A stretch of 64,000 bases of DNA from NCBI RefSeq assembly GCF_900113945.1, contig NZ_FORG01000023.1, forward strand, positions 1-64,000, given 5' to 3'. This DNA comes from Xenorhabdus mauleonii (lineage in GTDB: Bacteria > Pseudomonadota > Gammaproteobacteria > Enterobacterales > Enterobacteriaceae). Below, in pieces: positions 1 through 8,505 of the stretch (the first letter of the stretch is position 1; each line of letters opens with the position of its first letter). A program made the translations under genes and the position numbers. The notes beneath the pieces were generated by a model. It did no database searches. It saw nothing but the letters and a program-made list of their open reading frames with translations, and was not told the origin of the DNA.

Positions 1-1337
1 CAAACCACAGCACGAAAAATGATTCTGAGCCGTTAATTTTACAGGCGCTTGCCTGGGTGGGAAATCAGGTGTTTCCTCGCGCAGAAGCGAATCCGCTCGT
101 AGGCGTTGCTACGGTCGCGGGGCAACAGACAAATGCGGTTATCGTGGGAAGCGCTGCGGCGAAAGCAGCCAATCAGGGTAATGACGAACAGAATAAGGGA
201 TCACAACCGCTGTTATCCAAAAATGAGCGGCAAACACTGGAGGGCATTCAGTCCAGTCTAACCCGTGATTATCAACTTGCCAGTGCGTCTGTCAATGTGT
301 TGGGGATGATGCTGCGGAGTTGGTGGAATGGCGGTGATGATGATTTATTCAGTCATGAACATTTAAAGAAAATTGCCGACAACAAAGGCACGGCGGAAAC
401 ACGGGTACGCTACCGTTTTGCGGAAAATGCAGAAACAGGGCAGCTGACCGCAGTGGGATACCATACCAGCAAAGAGAATATGCTGGAGCCGGTCAAAGTC
501 CGCCATGTGCAGTATAATAAATCCTTAAATCGCTATGAATTCTGGGAAGATGGCGCTTCATCGCCGACATTGGTCTGGTATCAGAACGCGGCATCCGGTG
601 GATTATCCCAGCAAGATATCGATAAATCGGTTTCACAAGATGCGACGGTCAATGTCAAAGTTGCTGTGCTGGATCCCCAAGCCACCGGTCAGACACCGGG
701 ATTGCCGATCCCCGAGGAAAAGGACTGGCGGGATGGTGCTTACATCAACCCACAACAGGATCCGAGTGAAATTGGTGGAAATAGCACGTCAACGCCGATA
801 CCGGATGCGAGGGATAATGGACCAACCAAGCTGACCACACCTGCGCCGGAGGAAAAGGACTTTCGCGATTATATTCTGATATTTCCTGTTTCTAATATTC
901 CGGCGATTTATGTTTATTTGAGTCTAAAATCGGATAACTCAAGAAAGGACGAAGAATATTATAAAAGAAAAATCCAAGAATTTGAGTCTACACTTGCAAC
1001 TGAAGATGTTCATGGTCTCCGCAGACATGGTCCTGGCACAACTTTGGAACAACAAAATTATCGAGCAAAAACAGGTTATACACCTGATGGTAGAAATGGA
1101 ATACCCACAGACTCTACTAGATTTCTATCTTATAAAGATCAATATGAAGCAATACAAAAAGCTTTACCTTTATATAACCCAGAAATTCATAAAACAGGCA
1201 GAGTTGATTTTGATATGGGTAAAACTGTTTCAGAAGGTTATAAAAAAGGCGGCAAAGAATATTTTGAAACGTCGGTAATTAGGGCTGGATTTGATAAAAA
1301 AACAGGCAAGATATATAGTATATTCGGCGTTGAATAA
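1..1337 (+). CDS. S-type pyocin/colicin-like bacteriocin, 5' partial
   Basis: The reading frame is already open at base 3 and ends at TAA 1335-1337, so the N-terminus is outside the window; the first internal start (GTG 57) is not the real one. The visible part carries pyocin-S core segments (RVRYRF, VKVRHVQYN, WYQNAASGG) and the family linker FRDYILIFP, with a near copy EEKDWRDGAY about 45 residues before it. Such proteins enter related bacteria through outer-membrane receptors and kill with the C-terminal domain. Here that domain (after about nt 900) is AT-rich, unlike the GC-richer core, and carries LRRHGPGT, RAKTGYTPDGRNGIP and FDMGKTVSEGYKKGG. The arrangement resembles C-terminal toxin domains of Rhs/CDI proteins; a nuclease is likely but its activity is not shown. 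A probable immunity gene follows 13 bp later. Confidence 0.8.
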   Translation, partial: NHSTKNDSEPLILQALAWVGNQVFPRAEANPLVGVATVAGQQTNAVIVGSAAAKAANQGNDEQNKGSQPLLSKNERQTLEGIQSSLTRDYQLASASVNVLGMMLRSWWNGGDDDLFSHEHLKKIADNKGTAETRVRYRFAENAETGQLTAVGYHTSKENMLEPVKVRHVQYNKSLNRYEFWEDGASSPTLVWYQNAASGGLSQQDIDKSVSQDATVNVKVAVLDPQATGQTPGLPIPEEKDWRDGAYINPQQDPSEIGGNSTSTPIPDARDNGPTKLTTPAPEEKDFRDYILIFPVSNIPAIYVYLSLKSDNSRKDEEYYKRKIQEFESTLATEDVHGLRRHGPGTTLEQQNYRAKTGYTPDGRNGIPTDSTRFLSYKDQYEAIQKALPLYNPEIHKTGRVDFDMGKTVSEGYKKGGKEYFETSVIRAGFDKKTGKIYSIFGVE

Positions 1338-1350
1338 ATTAGGTGATAAA

Positions 1351-1749
1351 ATGAAAAAAATAAAGATAAGTGAAGGGTATTTATATATGTTTTGGGCACC
1401 ATTAGCCGGTGCTCCACATATTGATGATGATATATTTAATTTAAATCTTAATAATGTCAATAGCATAGAGAGGCTAGTAAAAGAGTTGTTGCTTTTAGAA
1501 TATAATGATTTTTCCATGTTATGGAAATATAGATGTAAGGAAAGCTTTAAGTATGCTATATGTTATTCTAGTGATGAAAAGCTAACACGTTATTATGATT
1601 CTGCTGCTCCTCAAATACTACTACCAGATCTAATATCTGTCAGAGATTTTTATATATATGTCTGGAAATTTATGTTTGGTGAGGAAAGCTATGAAGCAGC
1701 TAATATCGATGATTATGAAAAAATATCAAGATTTGATATTTTTGATTAA
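1351..1749 (+). CDS. Probable immunity protein for the upstream pyocin
   Basis: A 132-residue, AT-rich, acidic protein whose ATG at 1351 is preceded by AGGTGAT, 13 bp after the pyocin stop. A longer frame opens at 1291 inside the pyocin gene but lacks a ribosome site at its start, so 1351 is preferred. I do not recognise the family. Position, size, acidity and base composition matching the toxin end are typical of cognate immunity proteins, which bind and block the toxin in the producing cell; that role is inferred. The protein has no signal peptide or clear membrane segment, fitting a cytoplasmic partner of a nuclease-type toxin. Confidence 0.65.
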   Translation: MKKIKISEGYLYMFWAPLAGAPHIDDDIFNLNLNNVNSIERLVKELLLLEYNDFSMLWKYRCKESFKYAICYSSDEKLTRYYDSAAPQILLPDLISVRDFYIYVWKFMFGEESYEAANIDDYEKISRFDIFD

Positions 1750-1755
1750 TTTTTT

Positions 1756-1892
1756 TAGGCTGTGTCCCTTAATATAAATTGATAGTATTATTATCTCATT
1801 AAGTTCATGACTGGAAGAAGATGATGGCTCGTTACGATATTCCCGATGAGGCATGGATGTTAATAGAATCGCATTTACCGCCTATGCATTAA
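1756..1892 (+). pseudogene. IS5-family transposase N-terminal remnant
   Basis: ATG 1824 opens a 22-codon frame (MARYDIPDEAW..., ending at TAA 1890) that matches the start of IS5-group transposases (usual form MARYDLPDEAW). Upstream, GGCTGTGTCCCTTAATATAAA looks like the terminal region of such an element. Everything downstream of the first 22 codons is missing, so this is a dead end-fragment left by insertion and deletion. Confidence 0.6.
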
Positions 1893-1921
1893 ATGGAACA
1901 TGGAATTTTTGAGATAAATAA

Positions 1922-2056
1922 AAAAATGGAGAAATTAAATTAGTTAGGTCTACTGATTATGATGAGCACAAAGGTTTCTTTATGAGGGCATCATATAAGA
2001 TTCTAAAACATTGGAGAAATGGAATTCTTCCAGAAAAAACAGAATGGGCATCGTAA
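1922..2056 (+). pseudogene. Toxin/immunity gene fragment
   Basis: An open stretch without a start codon (from after TAA 1919 to TAA 2054) reads like a protein tail, with segments VRSTDYDEHKGFFMRASYK and HWRNGILPEKTEWAS. It is AT-rich like the neighbouring bacteriocin module. The family is not recognised. It probably represents the end of an older toxin or immunity gene cut by the IS fragment just before it. Confidence 0.4.
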
Positions 2057-2131
2057 CAGGCAACCCATTTTTAATTAAAAGAAACCGGTAATATCTTCAT
2101 GTTTTTCCGGTTTCTTTTAATTTTAAACTAA

Positions 2132-2291
2132 TTCCGTATTTATGAACCTAATTTATCAGGAAAACGAGCTTATTTAGATTTAGAAGACAATATTCCTAAT
2201 AATAAAACCATTAGAGAATGGTAAACCGGTAGGAAGAACTAAGGGTGAGTATAATGAAGTTACTTATTTTAACATTAAGAGGGGTAAGTGA
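2132..2291 (+). pseudogene. Frameshifted toxin-module fragment
   Basis: Two overlapping frames join into one protein-like tail: YEPNLSGKRAYLDLEDN...IREW up to TAA 2222, then in the next frame KPVGRTKGEYNEVTYFNI up to TGA 2289. A one-base shift near 2222 would restore one reading frame. No start is present. The following small frame begins two bases later, the spacing expected of a toxin tail followed by its immunity gene. Function unknown. Confidence 0.4.
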
Positions 2292-2292
2292 T

Positions 2293-2424
2293 ATGAAATG
2301 CATATCTGTTCCAGTGAGTGTTGACGCTATAGCGCATTTAGAACGTGATGGTATTTTAATGAAATTATTATCTCAAATAAATACTGCAATAAAATATAAT
2401 ACAGGATTGTTTTTTTATTTTTGA
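2293..2424 (+). CDS. Small ORF, possible truncated immunity gene
   Basis: ATG 2293 follows a strong AGAGGGG ribosome site and opens 43 codons (begins MKCISVPVSVDAIAHLERDG) to TGA 2422. It starts two bases after the frameshifted fragment upstream, as an immunity gene would. The length suggests truncation. The family is not recognised and translation is unproven. Confidence 0.35.
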   Translation: MKCISVPVSVDAIAHLERDGILMKLLSQINTAIKYNTGLFFYF

Positions 2425-2538
2425 TAAAGTAGCCTCGATATAGATACTCTGGGGGTAATTTTTTACGTGCTACCCATATAGTAGAGATGAAAAATAAATT
2501 ATAGTGGATATTTTTCGTCTACTAAAGGAAATGTTCCT

Positions 2539-2808
2539 ATGAACTATATAAAGAAAATAATAGAAACCGAATCAGTTGAGGATGCACTCATGTATCTTTC
2601 ACTGAAGAAATCGTATCAAACTATAGATCTCCTGTATGTTCAATATCGTTTTGAGGTTATTGCAGAAGGAATTTTATTGAGTACATATATGAAATTATTG
2701 CAAGGTGATAAATTAGTTCAAAATGAGAATGGGAAAACAATCAAAGGCTCTAATTGGGTCGCTCCTGATTTTGTGAAAACTGGTAAATATGACGCTATAG
2801 ATGAATAA
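2539..2808 (+). CDS. Hypothetical protein, possible orphan immunity protein
   Basis: An 89-residue frame with ATG 2539 and AAAGGAA eight bases upstream. The protein has a mixed helical N-terminal half and the tail NENGKTIKGSNWVAPDF. I do not recognise the family. It lies in the row of remnants behind the pyocin and shares their AT-rich composition, so an unpaired (orphan) immunity gene is the best guess. No signal peptide or membrane segment is visible. Confidence 0.45.
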   Translation: MNYIKKIIETESVEDALMYLSLKKSYQTIDLLYVQYRFEVIAEGILLSTYMKLLQGDKLVQNENGKTIKGSNWVAPDFVKTGKYDAIDE

Positions 2809-3080
2809 TATTTTAGGGGGGATCTTATAAATAGATGAGGTTAAAATGAGTTCTTTAATTGGTGAAAACTGATAAGGAGAAGCAAATTTTTATCCTTTAT
2901 TTATAAAAAACAAATAAATTTGAGTGTCTTGTAAATTTAAAAATTAATATTTTTTAAAATATAAGGCCTTGGCCAAGGATTTTAATCTGAATAGTGTAAT
3001 TGTTTTTTGATGAATTTAAAAAGATAAAAATGAAGAATGATTCCGATAAAATTGAATGAGAGTTGCTTAATTTAATATGA

Positions 3081-3269
3081 AAATTAGGTTTTCTTGAATG
3101 GAAACGTTACCAACAGCGTTACCCAGATGCGTGGATTGATAACCATTTTGAATCCACAGATCATTCGTCTTATCCACGATTCACTAGTTTTTAATTTAAA
3201 GATGAAGATTCTAAAATCATTGAAATATTGGAAAGTGCCTTAGAGTCATACAGAGGTAAAATTCAGTGA
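3081..3269 (+). pseudogene. Broken small gene with in-frame stop
   Basis: The stretch reads LEWKRYQQRYPDAWIDNHFE ... YPRFTSF, then TAA at 3192, then continues in the same frame as FKDEDSKIIEILESALESY to TGA 3267. The one in-frame stop and missing start mark it as a decayed gene. The bases 2809-3080 before it hold only AT-rich sequence and a small palindrome CCTTGGCCAAGG near 2967. The size and place suggest another immunity or toxin scrap. Confidence 0.4.
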
Positions 3270-3272
3270 GTT

Positions 3273-3479
3273 ATGATTAGCCAGAAAAAAGAATATGGTA
3301 TCGGAATTAATAGATACATTTTGCCAAAATATGGCAAGGAATTTTTAGATAATACAGATGAATCGCATAAGATTGATGAATATGTTGCCAAACATAAACC
3401 AGATTTTTCTCCTTTAGCTTACGATGATCTTATCAATTTAACATCACAAATTAGAGCTGTTTTAAATAGTGCTGGTTAA
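3273..3479 (+). CDS. Hypothetical small protein
   Basis: A 68-residue frame beginning four bases after the broken gene upstream. It contains YILPKYGKEFLDNTDE and HKPDFSPLAYDDLINLT. There is no good ribosome site, so it may have been translated by coupling with the broken gene. The family is not recognised. It closes the bacteriocin-linked remnant zone; the next gene, csdA, is a conserved housekeeping gene on the other strand. Confidence 0.4.
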   Translation: MISQKKEYGIGINRYILPKYGKEFLDNTDESHKIDEYVAKHKPDFSPLAYDDLINLTSQIRAVLNSAG

Positions 3480-3626
3480 TGTTTAATGGAAAAAGCCTTG
3501 TTGTTATGAAGTAGCTGCATAAAACTGGGTAAATTACATTATGTAATTAATAATGCCTGAGTGGAACTGTAATTTAAATGATGAAATTGCCTGCTCCTGA
3601 TAATTAACAACAACAGGCAAAAAACC

Positions 3627-4832
3627 TCACTCTTCTAGCAGCGATAACGCGAATTTTACAGCGCTAATCAATTTATCTGCATCCTGCCGATTGTTGTAAG
3701 GCATAAAGGAAGCACGCAGGCAGCCGTTGATGCCGAGTGCATCCAGCAATGGCTGGGCACAATGCTGGCCTGAACGCAGGGAAATGTTTTGTTCTGCAAT
3801 CAGTGTCGCCAAGTCATTGTGGTGTATTCCGGCGATATTGAAAGACAATAAACTGGAATCCGCCGCACGGTAACTGGTAAAACCTGCCAGCTTGCTGAGT
3901 TGTTGTTCGGTATAATCCGTCAGATCAATGGCGTGGGATTCAGCAAGCTGAATATCAATGGTTTTCAACCATTCAAGTGTTGCCGCAAAGCTGATGACGC
4001 CAGCAACATTCGGGGTGCCGGCTTCAAAGCGGTAAGGCACCGCTTCCGGTGTGAATCCTTCGAATGAAACTTGCGTCAGCATTTTTCCGCCTCCGTGCCA
4101 CGGAGACGTTGCATTCAGCAATTCACTTTTGCCGTACAGCACACCCACTCCATTTGGCCCATACAATTTGTGGGCAGAGAAGGCGTAAAAGTCGATATCC
4201 AGTTTCTGCATGTCAATGGGAGTGTGCACAATCCCCTGAGCACCATCAACGACTACTCGGCAATCATATTGATGGGCGAGAGCGGTAACCTGTGCCAGAT
4301 TTACCGCCGCGCCTGTGACATTCGACATCTGGCTGATGGCAACCAACCGGCTTTTTTCGTTCAGTAATGTTGCGAGTGTATCGATTTCTGGCTGATATTG
4401 GTTTCCAATCGGCCATTTTACAATTTTTGCCCCGGTCTGTTCCGCCAGAATCAGCCACGGCAATAAGTTGGAGTGGTGCTCCTGTTCGCTGACAATAATC
4501 TCATCCCCTGCATTCAGGCGGGGACGAAAATAACTTTGCGCAATCAGGTTAATGGACTCCGTTGTTCCTTTCGTCCAGACAATATCTTCAGGCAATGACG
4601 CATTGATTAATTCCGCGACCAGTGCACGCGCTTGTTCATAACGGGCTGTCATGGCCTGTGCAGTCGCATGTTGGCTGCGATGAACGGTTGCACTGTGATT
4701 TTGGTAGTAGTGCCGGGTTGCTTCAATCATACATAATGGCTTTAATGCTGTGGCTGCACTGTCCAGAAATGTCGTCGAATGTTGCAGGGCCGGAAATTGT
4801 TCGCGGAATTTTTCTGAGTCAAAGGCTTTCAT
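3627..4832 (-). CDS. csdA: Cysteine desulfurase CsdA
   Basis: A PLP enzyme that releases sulfur from cysteine (and selenium or sulfinate from analogues) as an enzyme-bound persulfide. The start at 4832 (MKAFDSEKFREQFPAL) gives 401 residues, the length of E. coli CsdA; a frame extending to 4931 is not supported. The PLP lysine is in SAHKLYGPNGVG and the persulfide cysteine in RSGQHCAQPL; the aminotransferase-V fold is intact. In E. coli the sulfur acceptor gene csdE follows csdA; here the downstream space is the bacteriocin remnant zone and no csdE is seen. The gene is convergent with the remnants and lies just beyond the gcvB terminator. Confidence 0.93.
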   Translation of the reverse strand: MKAFDSEKFREQFPALQHSTTFLDSAATALKPLCMIEATRHYYQNHSATVHRSQHATAQAMTARYEQARALVAELINASLPEDIVWTKGTTESINLIAQSYFRPRLNAGDEIIVSEQEHHSNLLPWLILAEQTGAKIVKWPIGNQYQPEIDTLATLLNEKSRLVAISQMSNVTGAAVNLAQVTALAHQYDCRVVVDGAQGIVHTPIDMQKLDIDFYAFSAHKLYGPNGVGVLYGKSELLNATSPWHGGGKMLTQVSFEGFTPEAVPYRFEAGTPNVAGVISFAATLEWLKTIDIQLAESHAIDLTDYTEQQLSKLAGFTSYRAADSSLLSFNIAGIHHNDLATLIAEQNISLRSGQHCAQPLLDALGINGCLRASFMPYNNRQDADKLISAVKFALSLLEE

Positions 4833-4915
4833 AAATGATGTTAATTTAATCGTTGTGTGATAAAGAATAAGTTTTTCTTTAACCAAGTGAGAAGGGATTC
4901 TACAGGAAAGTTGAG

Positions 4916-5115
4916 AAAAAAAGCACCGCAATTGCGGTGCATTAAAAAAATCACTATGGACAGACAGGGTAAATGTACAGGAAGTGAAAAAAAACAGTAG
5001 CCTAAGCTACAAAGTCTGGTATTCCCAGACAACTTGCAAACACAACATCACAACCACAAAGCCAAAAGTTTCAATGTATTGCTACAGTGAGACTTTTCGT
5101 TCCGGCTTAGGAAGT
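4916..5115 (-). ncRNA. gcvB: GcvB small regulatory RNA
   Basis: The minus strand starting ACTTCC at 5115 matches E. coli GcvB in order: the 5' stem, the G/U-rich R1 segment (GTGGTTGTGATGTTGTGTT, near 5040-5060), a CACTTCCTGTACATTTACC block, CTGTCTGTCCATAGTGAT, and a terminator hairpin GCACCGCAATTGCGGTGC (4923-4940) followed by seven T. A TATAGT -10 box lies at 5122-5127. Length about 200 nt, close to E. coli. The RNA works with Hfq to repress amino acid and peptide uptake genes and is transcribed divergently from gcvA, whose product activates it with glycine in E. coli. Confidence 0.93.
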
Positions 5116-5238
5116 GCGCACACTATAGGGATTTGCTGGTATATCATCAATGGACAAATTATAATGATTCGGATTATAAAAACTAATACCTGGATGAAAA
5201 GAGTTACCGGTATCGTCACCACCATATAAGAAAAGCAC

Positions 5239-6165
5239 ATGTCCAAACGTTTACCTCCACTCAATGCGTTACGAGTTTTTGATGCTGCTGCCCGCCATTT
5301 AAGTTTTACTAAGGCGGCAGAGGAATTATTTGTGACTCAGGCCGCTGTTAGCCATCAAATGAAAAGTCTGGAAGATTTTCTGGGGTTGAAGCTTTTTCGT
5401 CGCCGTAATCGCTCATTATTGTTAACGGAAGATGGGCAGAGTTATTATCTCGATATCAAAGAAATTTTTACCGCCATCAATGATGCCACCCGCAAACTGC
5501 AAGCACGCAGCGCCAAAGGAGCCTTGACGGTCAGTTTATCCCCCAGTTTTGCCATTCAGTGGTTGGTTCCCCGGCTTTCTGGGTTTAATCAGAGCTTTCC
5601 GGGGATTGATGTCAGAATTCAAGCGGTGGATCGGGAAGAAGATAAAATAGCAGATGATGTCGATGTGGCTATTTTTTATGGCAGGGGAAACTGGCCGGGG
5701 ATGCGGACGGATCGCCTTTATCCCGAATATTTGTTGCCTGTTTGCTCTCCGACGTTGCTGATGGGAGAGCGCCCGCTGAAAACACCTGCCGATCTTGCCA
5801 ATCATACGTTATTGCACGATTCTTCCCGGCGTGACTGGCAGGCTTATGTTCGCCAGCTTGATATGCAACAGCAAATCAATGTGCAGCAAGGGCCGATATT
5901 CAGCCATAGCTCAATGGTGATTCAGGCTGCCGTACATGGGCAGGGGGTTGCGCTGGCCAATAATGTTATGGCACAAAATGAAATTGATGCTGGGCGTCTT
6001 GTTTGCCCATTTAATGATGTTTTGGTCAGCAAAAATGCCTTTTATTTGGTTTGCCATGATAATCAGGCAGAATTGGGCAAGATTGCGGCATTTCGAAAAT
6101 GGATCTTGACGCAAGCCGCGAGTGAACAAGAAAGGTTAGGATTTATCACTCAATATATCCAATAA
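5239..6165 (+). CDS. gcvA: Glycine cleavage system regulator GcvA (LysR family)
   Basis: A 308-residue LysR-type regulator with an N-terminal winged helix-turn-helix (LNALRVFDAAARHLSFTKAA, then VTQAAVSHQMKSLED) and a C-terminal effector domain. GcvA controls the glycine cleavage operon and the divergent gcvB RNA; in E. coli glycine turns it into an activator. The assignment rests on close resemblance to E. coli GcvA over its full length and on the gcvB-gcvA-ygdD-rlmM order. It probably binds the 120-bp gap to gcvB. Confidence 0.92.
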   Translation: MSKRLPPLNALRVFDAAARHLSFTKAAEELFVTQAAVSHQMKSLEDFLGLKLFRRRNRSLLLTEDGQSYYLDIKEIFTAINDATRKLQARSAKGALTVSLSPSFAIQWLVPRLSGFNQSFPGIDVRIQAVDREEDKIADDVDVAIFYGRGNWPGMRTDRLYPEYLLPVCSPTLLMGERPLKTPADLANHTLLHDSSRRDWQAYVRQLDMQQQINVQQGPIFSHSSMVIQAAVHGQGVALANNVMAQNEIDAGRLVCPFNDVLVSKNAFYLVCHDNQAELGKIAAFRKWILTQAASEQERLGFITQYIQ

Positions 6166-6191
6166 CTGGCAACCAAAAACAGGAGCTGTGT

Positions 6192-6587
6192 GTGAACAGT
6201 CGAGCCATGCTTATTTTTGTTGGTATCAGCGGTTTTTTCTATGTAGCTTTGGGGGCGATGGGGACACATATGCTGGCACCTATCCTGACACCCCGCCAAA
6301 TGGAATGGATCCACACCGGTTTGCAATATCAAGGGCTGCATACGCTTGCCATGATGGTATTGGCTGTGTTGTTGATGCATAAGCCCGTGGCTCCGTTTGG
6401 TTGGAGTGGCATTTTTTTCGCAGCGGGAATTGTGTTGTTCAGCGGCAGTCTTTATTGTCTGGCTTTTTTACCGCTAAAATTTTTAGTGTATTTAACACCA
6501 ATGGGTGGGCTGAGTTTTCTCATCGGTTGGTTATGTGTATTAATTGGCGCTCTGCGTCTAAGGAAATCGGCGCTTAGCCATGAATAA
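6192..6587 (+). CDS. ygdD: DUF423 family inner-membrane protein YgdD
   Basis: A 131-residue protein with four predicted membrane helices and the conserved family pattern [10 protein letters not shown]...[11 protein letters not shown]...[10 protein letters not shown]...[12 protein letters not shown]. It starts with GTG at 6192, preceded by AGGAGCTGTGT. Its biochemical role is unknown in all bacteria I know. The gene overlaps rlmM by eight bases, so the two are translated from one transcript, as in E. coli. Confidence 0.88.
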   Translation: MNSRAMLIFVGISGFFYVALGAMGTHMLAPILTPRQMEWIHTGLQYQGLHTLAMMVLAVLLMHKPVAPFGWSGIFFAAGIVLFSGSLYCLAFLPLKFLVYLTPMGGLSFLIGWLCVLIGALRLRKSALSHE

Positions 6588-7677
6588 AGTTGCTTTATAT
6601 TGCCGTCCGGGTTTTGAAAAAGAGTGTGCGGCAGAAATTACCGATAAGGCGGGTAGGAAAGAGATCTATGGCTTTGCCCGCGTGAAAGAAAATAGCGGAT
6701 ATGTGCTGTTTGAATGTTATCAGCTTGAAGATGCAGATCGCTTGATCCGTGAAATTCCGTTCAGCGAATTGATTTTTGCCCGCCAGATGCTGGTTGTGGG
6801 TGAGCTGCTAAAAGATTTGCCGCAGGAAGATCGCATTACTCCGATTATCGGTATGTTGACTGGCGTGATTGAACGCGCGGGTGATCTGCGTGTAGAAGTG
6901 CCGGATACAAATGAAAGCAAAGAGTTGACGACATTCTGCCGTAAATTTACGGTTCCGTTGCGTAATGCGATGCGTCAGGAAAAACTTTTGCTTTCCAAGG
7001 AAAGCCCTAACCGTCCAGTTATTCATGTTTTCTTTATTGCTCCGGGGTGCTGCTATGTGGGGTATTCTTACAGCAATAATAACTCCAGATTTTATATGGG
7101 TATTCCTCGTCTGAAATTTCCATCCGATGCGCCAAGTCGCTCAACGCTAAAGCTTGAAGAAGCATTTCATGTTTTTATTCCTTATGACGAATGGGAAGAG
7201 CGTTTGGACAGTGGCTTGCGGGCTGTCGATCTCGGCGCTTGTCCGGGCGGGTGGACTTATCAGCTGGTCAAACGCGGTATGTTGGTTCAAGCGATAGATA
7301 ATGGCCCGATGGCGGATAGTTTGATGGATACCGGGCAAGTGAAGCATCACCGTGTAGATGGTTTTAAATTTGAGCCAGCAGTCAAAAATGTTTACTGGTT
7401 AGTGTGCGATATGGTTGAGAAGCCAGCCAAAGTTGCCCAACTCATGACAGATTGGTTGGTAAGAAGCTGGTGCCGCGAGGCGATTTTCAATCTGAAATTG
7501 CCAATGAAGAAGCGCTACGAGGAAGTTGCCCATATTTTGCAGAAAATAGAACAGCAACTGAAAGAAAATGGCGTGAATGCTCAGATTCAGGCGAAACATT
7601 TGTATCACGATCGTGAAGAGATCACAGTACATGTTCGCCGTATTTGGTCTGTATATGCACATGAGCGGGATTTTTGA
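6580..7677 (+). CDS. rlmM: 23S rRNA (cytidine2498-2'-O)-methyltransferase RlmM
   Basis: RlmM methylates the ribose of C2498 in 23S rRNA before ribosome assembly. The 365-residue protein has an N-terminal THUMP-like region and a C-terminal Rossmann methyltransferase domain with the SAM loop [19 protein letters not shown] and a lysine-containing [10 protein letters not shown] strand. Length and sequence agree with the E. coli enzyme. The start overlaps the end of ygdD. Downstream lies a cluster of repeats rather than a conserved gene. Confidence 0.93.
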   Translation: MNKVALYCRPGFEKECAAEITDKAGRKEIYGFARVKENSGYVLFECYQLEDADRLIREIPFSELIFARQMLVVGELLKDLPQEDRITPIIGMLTGVIERAGDLRVEVPDTNESKELTTFCRKFTVPLRNAMRQEKLLLSKESPNRPVIHVFFIAPGCCYVGYSYSNNNSRFYMGIPRLKFPSDAPSRSTLKLEEAFHVFIPYDEWEERLDSGLRAVDLGACPGGWTYQLVKRGMLVQAIDNGPMADSLMDTGQVKHHRVDGFKFEPAVKNVYWLVCDMVEKPAKVAQLMTDWLVRSWCREAIFNLKLPMKKRYEEVAHILQKIEQQLKENGVNAQIQAKHLYHDREEITVHVRRIWSVYAHERDF

Positions 7678-7685
7678 TTTATCCC

Positions 7686-8049
7686 CGTCGTCTTTCGAGC
7701 TGCCTCTTTATTGGTTGCACTCGTTTACCCCGGTCACATAGTTATCTATGCTGCCGGGGAGCATTCTCTTGTTGCCTTGATGCAACTCGAAGCCCATAGG
7801 GCATATTCGTCGCCTTTCAAGCTGCCCCTTTGTGGGTTGCACTTGTTCACCCCGGTTGCATCGTTAGTTATGTTCTCGGGGCATTCCCTTATCGTCTCAA
7901 TGCAACTCGAAATCCATCGGGTATATGATTGTTGCCTTTCAAGCTGCCTCTTTGTGGGTTGCACTTGCTCACTCCGGTCTCATAGTTATTTATGCTCCCA
8001 GGGATCATTCCTTGTTGCCTTGGTGCAACTCGAAATTCATAGGATATAC
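7686..8049 (+). repeat. Three tandem copies of family A intergenic repeat
   Basis: Three head-to-tail units of about 120 bp start near 7686, 7808 and 7927. Each runs from CTTTCAAGCTGCC[TC]CTTT, through TGGGTTGCACT and CCCCGGT, to TGCAACTCGAAATCCATCGG and a GTATA-like end. The same ends flank longer single copies elsewhere in the window. These units lack the internal GAGAAGC-type hairpin of the longer copies. The third unit runs directly into a family B copy. A 128-codon frame across this stretch is only a by-product of the repeat. Confidence 0.8.
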
Positions 8050-8137
8050 GCGTCGTACTTCAAGGTGCATGTATTATCATCCCGCGACGCGGGATGATAA
8101 TACGTTGCTTCCTGAAACTTGGAGTTAATAGGGTATA
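8045..8137 (+). repeat. Family B palindromic intergenic repeat, copy 1
   Basis: A 93-bp element beginning TATACGCGTCGTACTTCAAGG and ending TTGGAGTTAATAGGGTATA. Its centre is a perfect 16-bp inverted repeat with a one-base centre at 8071-8103 (arm GTATTATCATCCCGCG). An almost identical 93-bp copy is at 21718-21810 and an inverted, stem-changed copy at 57508-57601. Its ends resemble those of family A. Confidence 0.85.
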
Positions 8138-8237
8138 TATGGCTGCCGCTTTGCAATCTGAATAAAAAAAGCACAAATTGATCAAAGAAAAAGAGTAATA
8201 AATAATGCTGCTCTAAGATCAATTTACGGTAGATAAG

Positions 8238-8274
8238 AACAGTATTATTTAATATTAAATAATACTGTTTTTTT
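8238..8274 (+). terminator. AT-rich perfect palindrome with T run
   Basis: A 32-bp fully symmetric palindrome (arm AACAGTATTATTTAAT, 8238-8269) runs into seven T. The shape fits an intrinsic terminator that would insulate prtA from upstream reading, although the stem is very AT-rich. The rest of the gap to prtA (8275-8505) is AT-rich, holds the likely promoter region and shows no gene. Confidence 0.5.
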
Positions 8275-8505
8275 GTTATCAAAAAAAATCATTTAATAAA
8301 TAATAATTAGTTGATTAAATCAAATTTGTTCAATCTGTATTCTAAAAAGATATATTAATTATTTTTACACGGGCTGGAACTAGCGCTATTTTGTTCTGGA
8401 GTTTAATTCCCGAGAGTCCCTTGGAAAGAATTAAAAACTCTTGTTCCCGTTATTACAAATATTTCGGGGTTACACACGTTCGTCTTGTTTTTACAGGAGA
8501 TTTAT

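Noticed and set aside
1756-1892. Functional insertion sequence
   Set aside because: Only the first 22 codons of the transposase and one end region remain.
7686-8049. Possible CRISPR array
   Set aside because: The units are about 120 bp and join directly without unique spacers of constant length; no cas gene is seen.
7711-8128. Open frames of 128 and 67 codons across the rlmM-prtA gap
   Set aside because: They lie wholly within tandem repeats, lack ribosome sites and repeat the same peptide; they are by-products of the repeat.
7686-8137. ERIC elements
   Set aside because: The repeats contain CACCCCGG but not the known 126-bp ERIC sequence or its central palindrome as I recall it.
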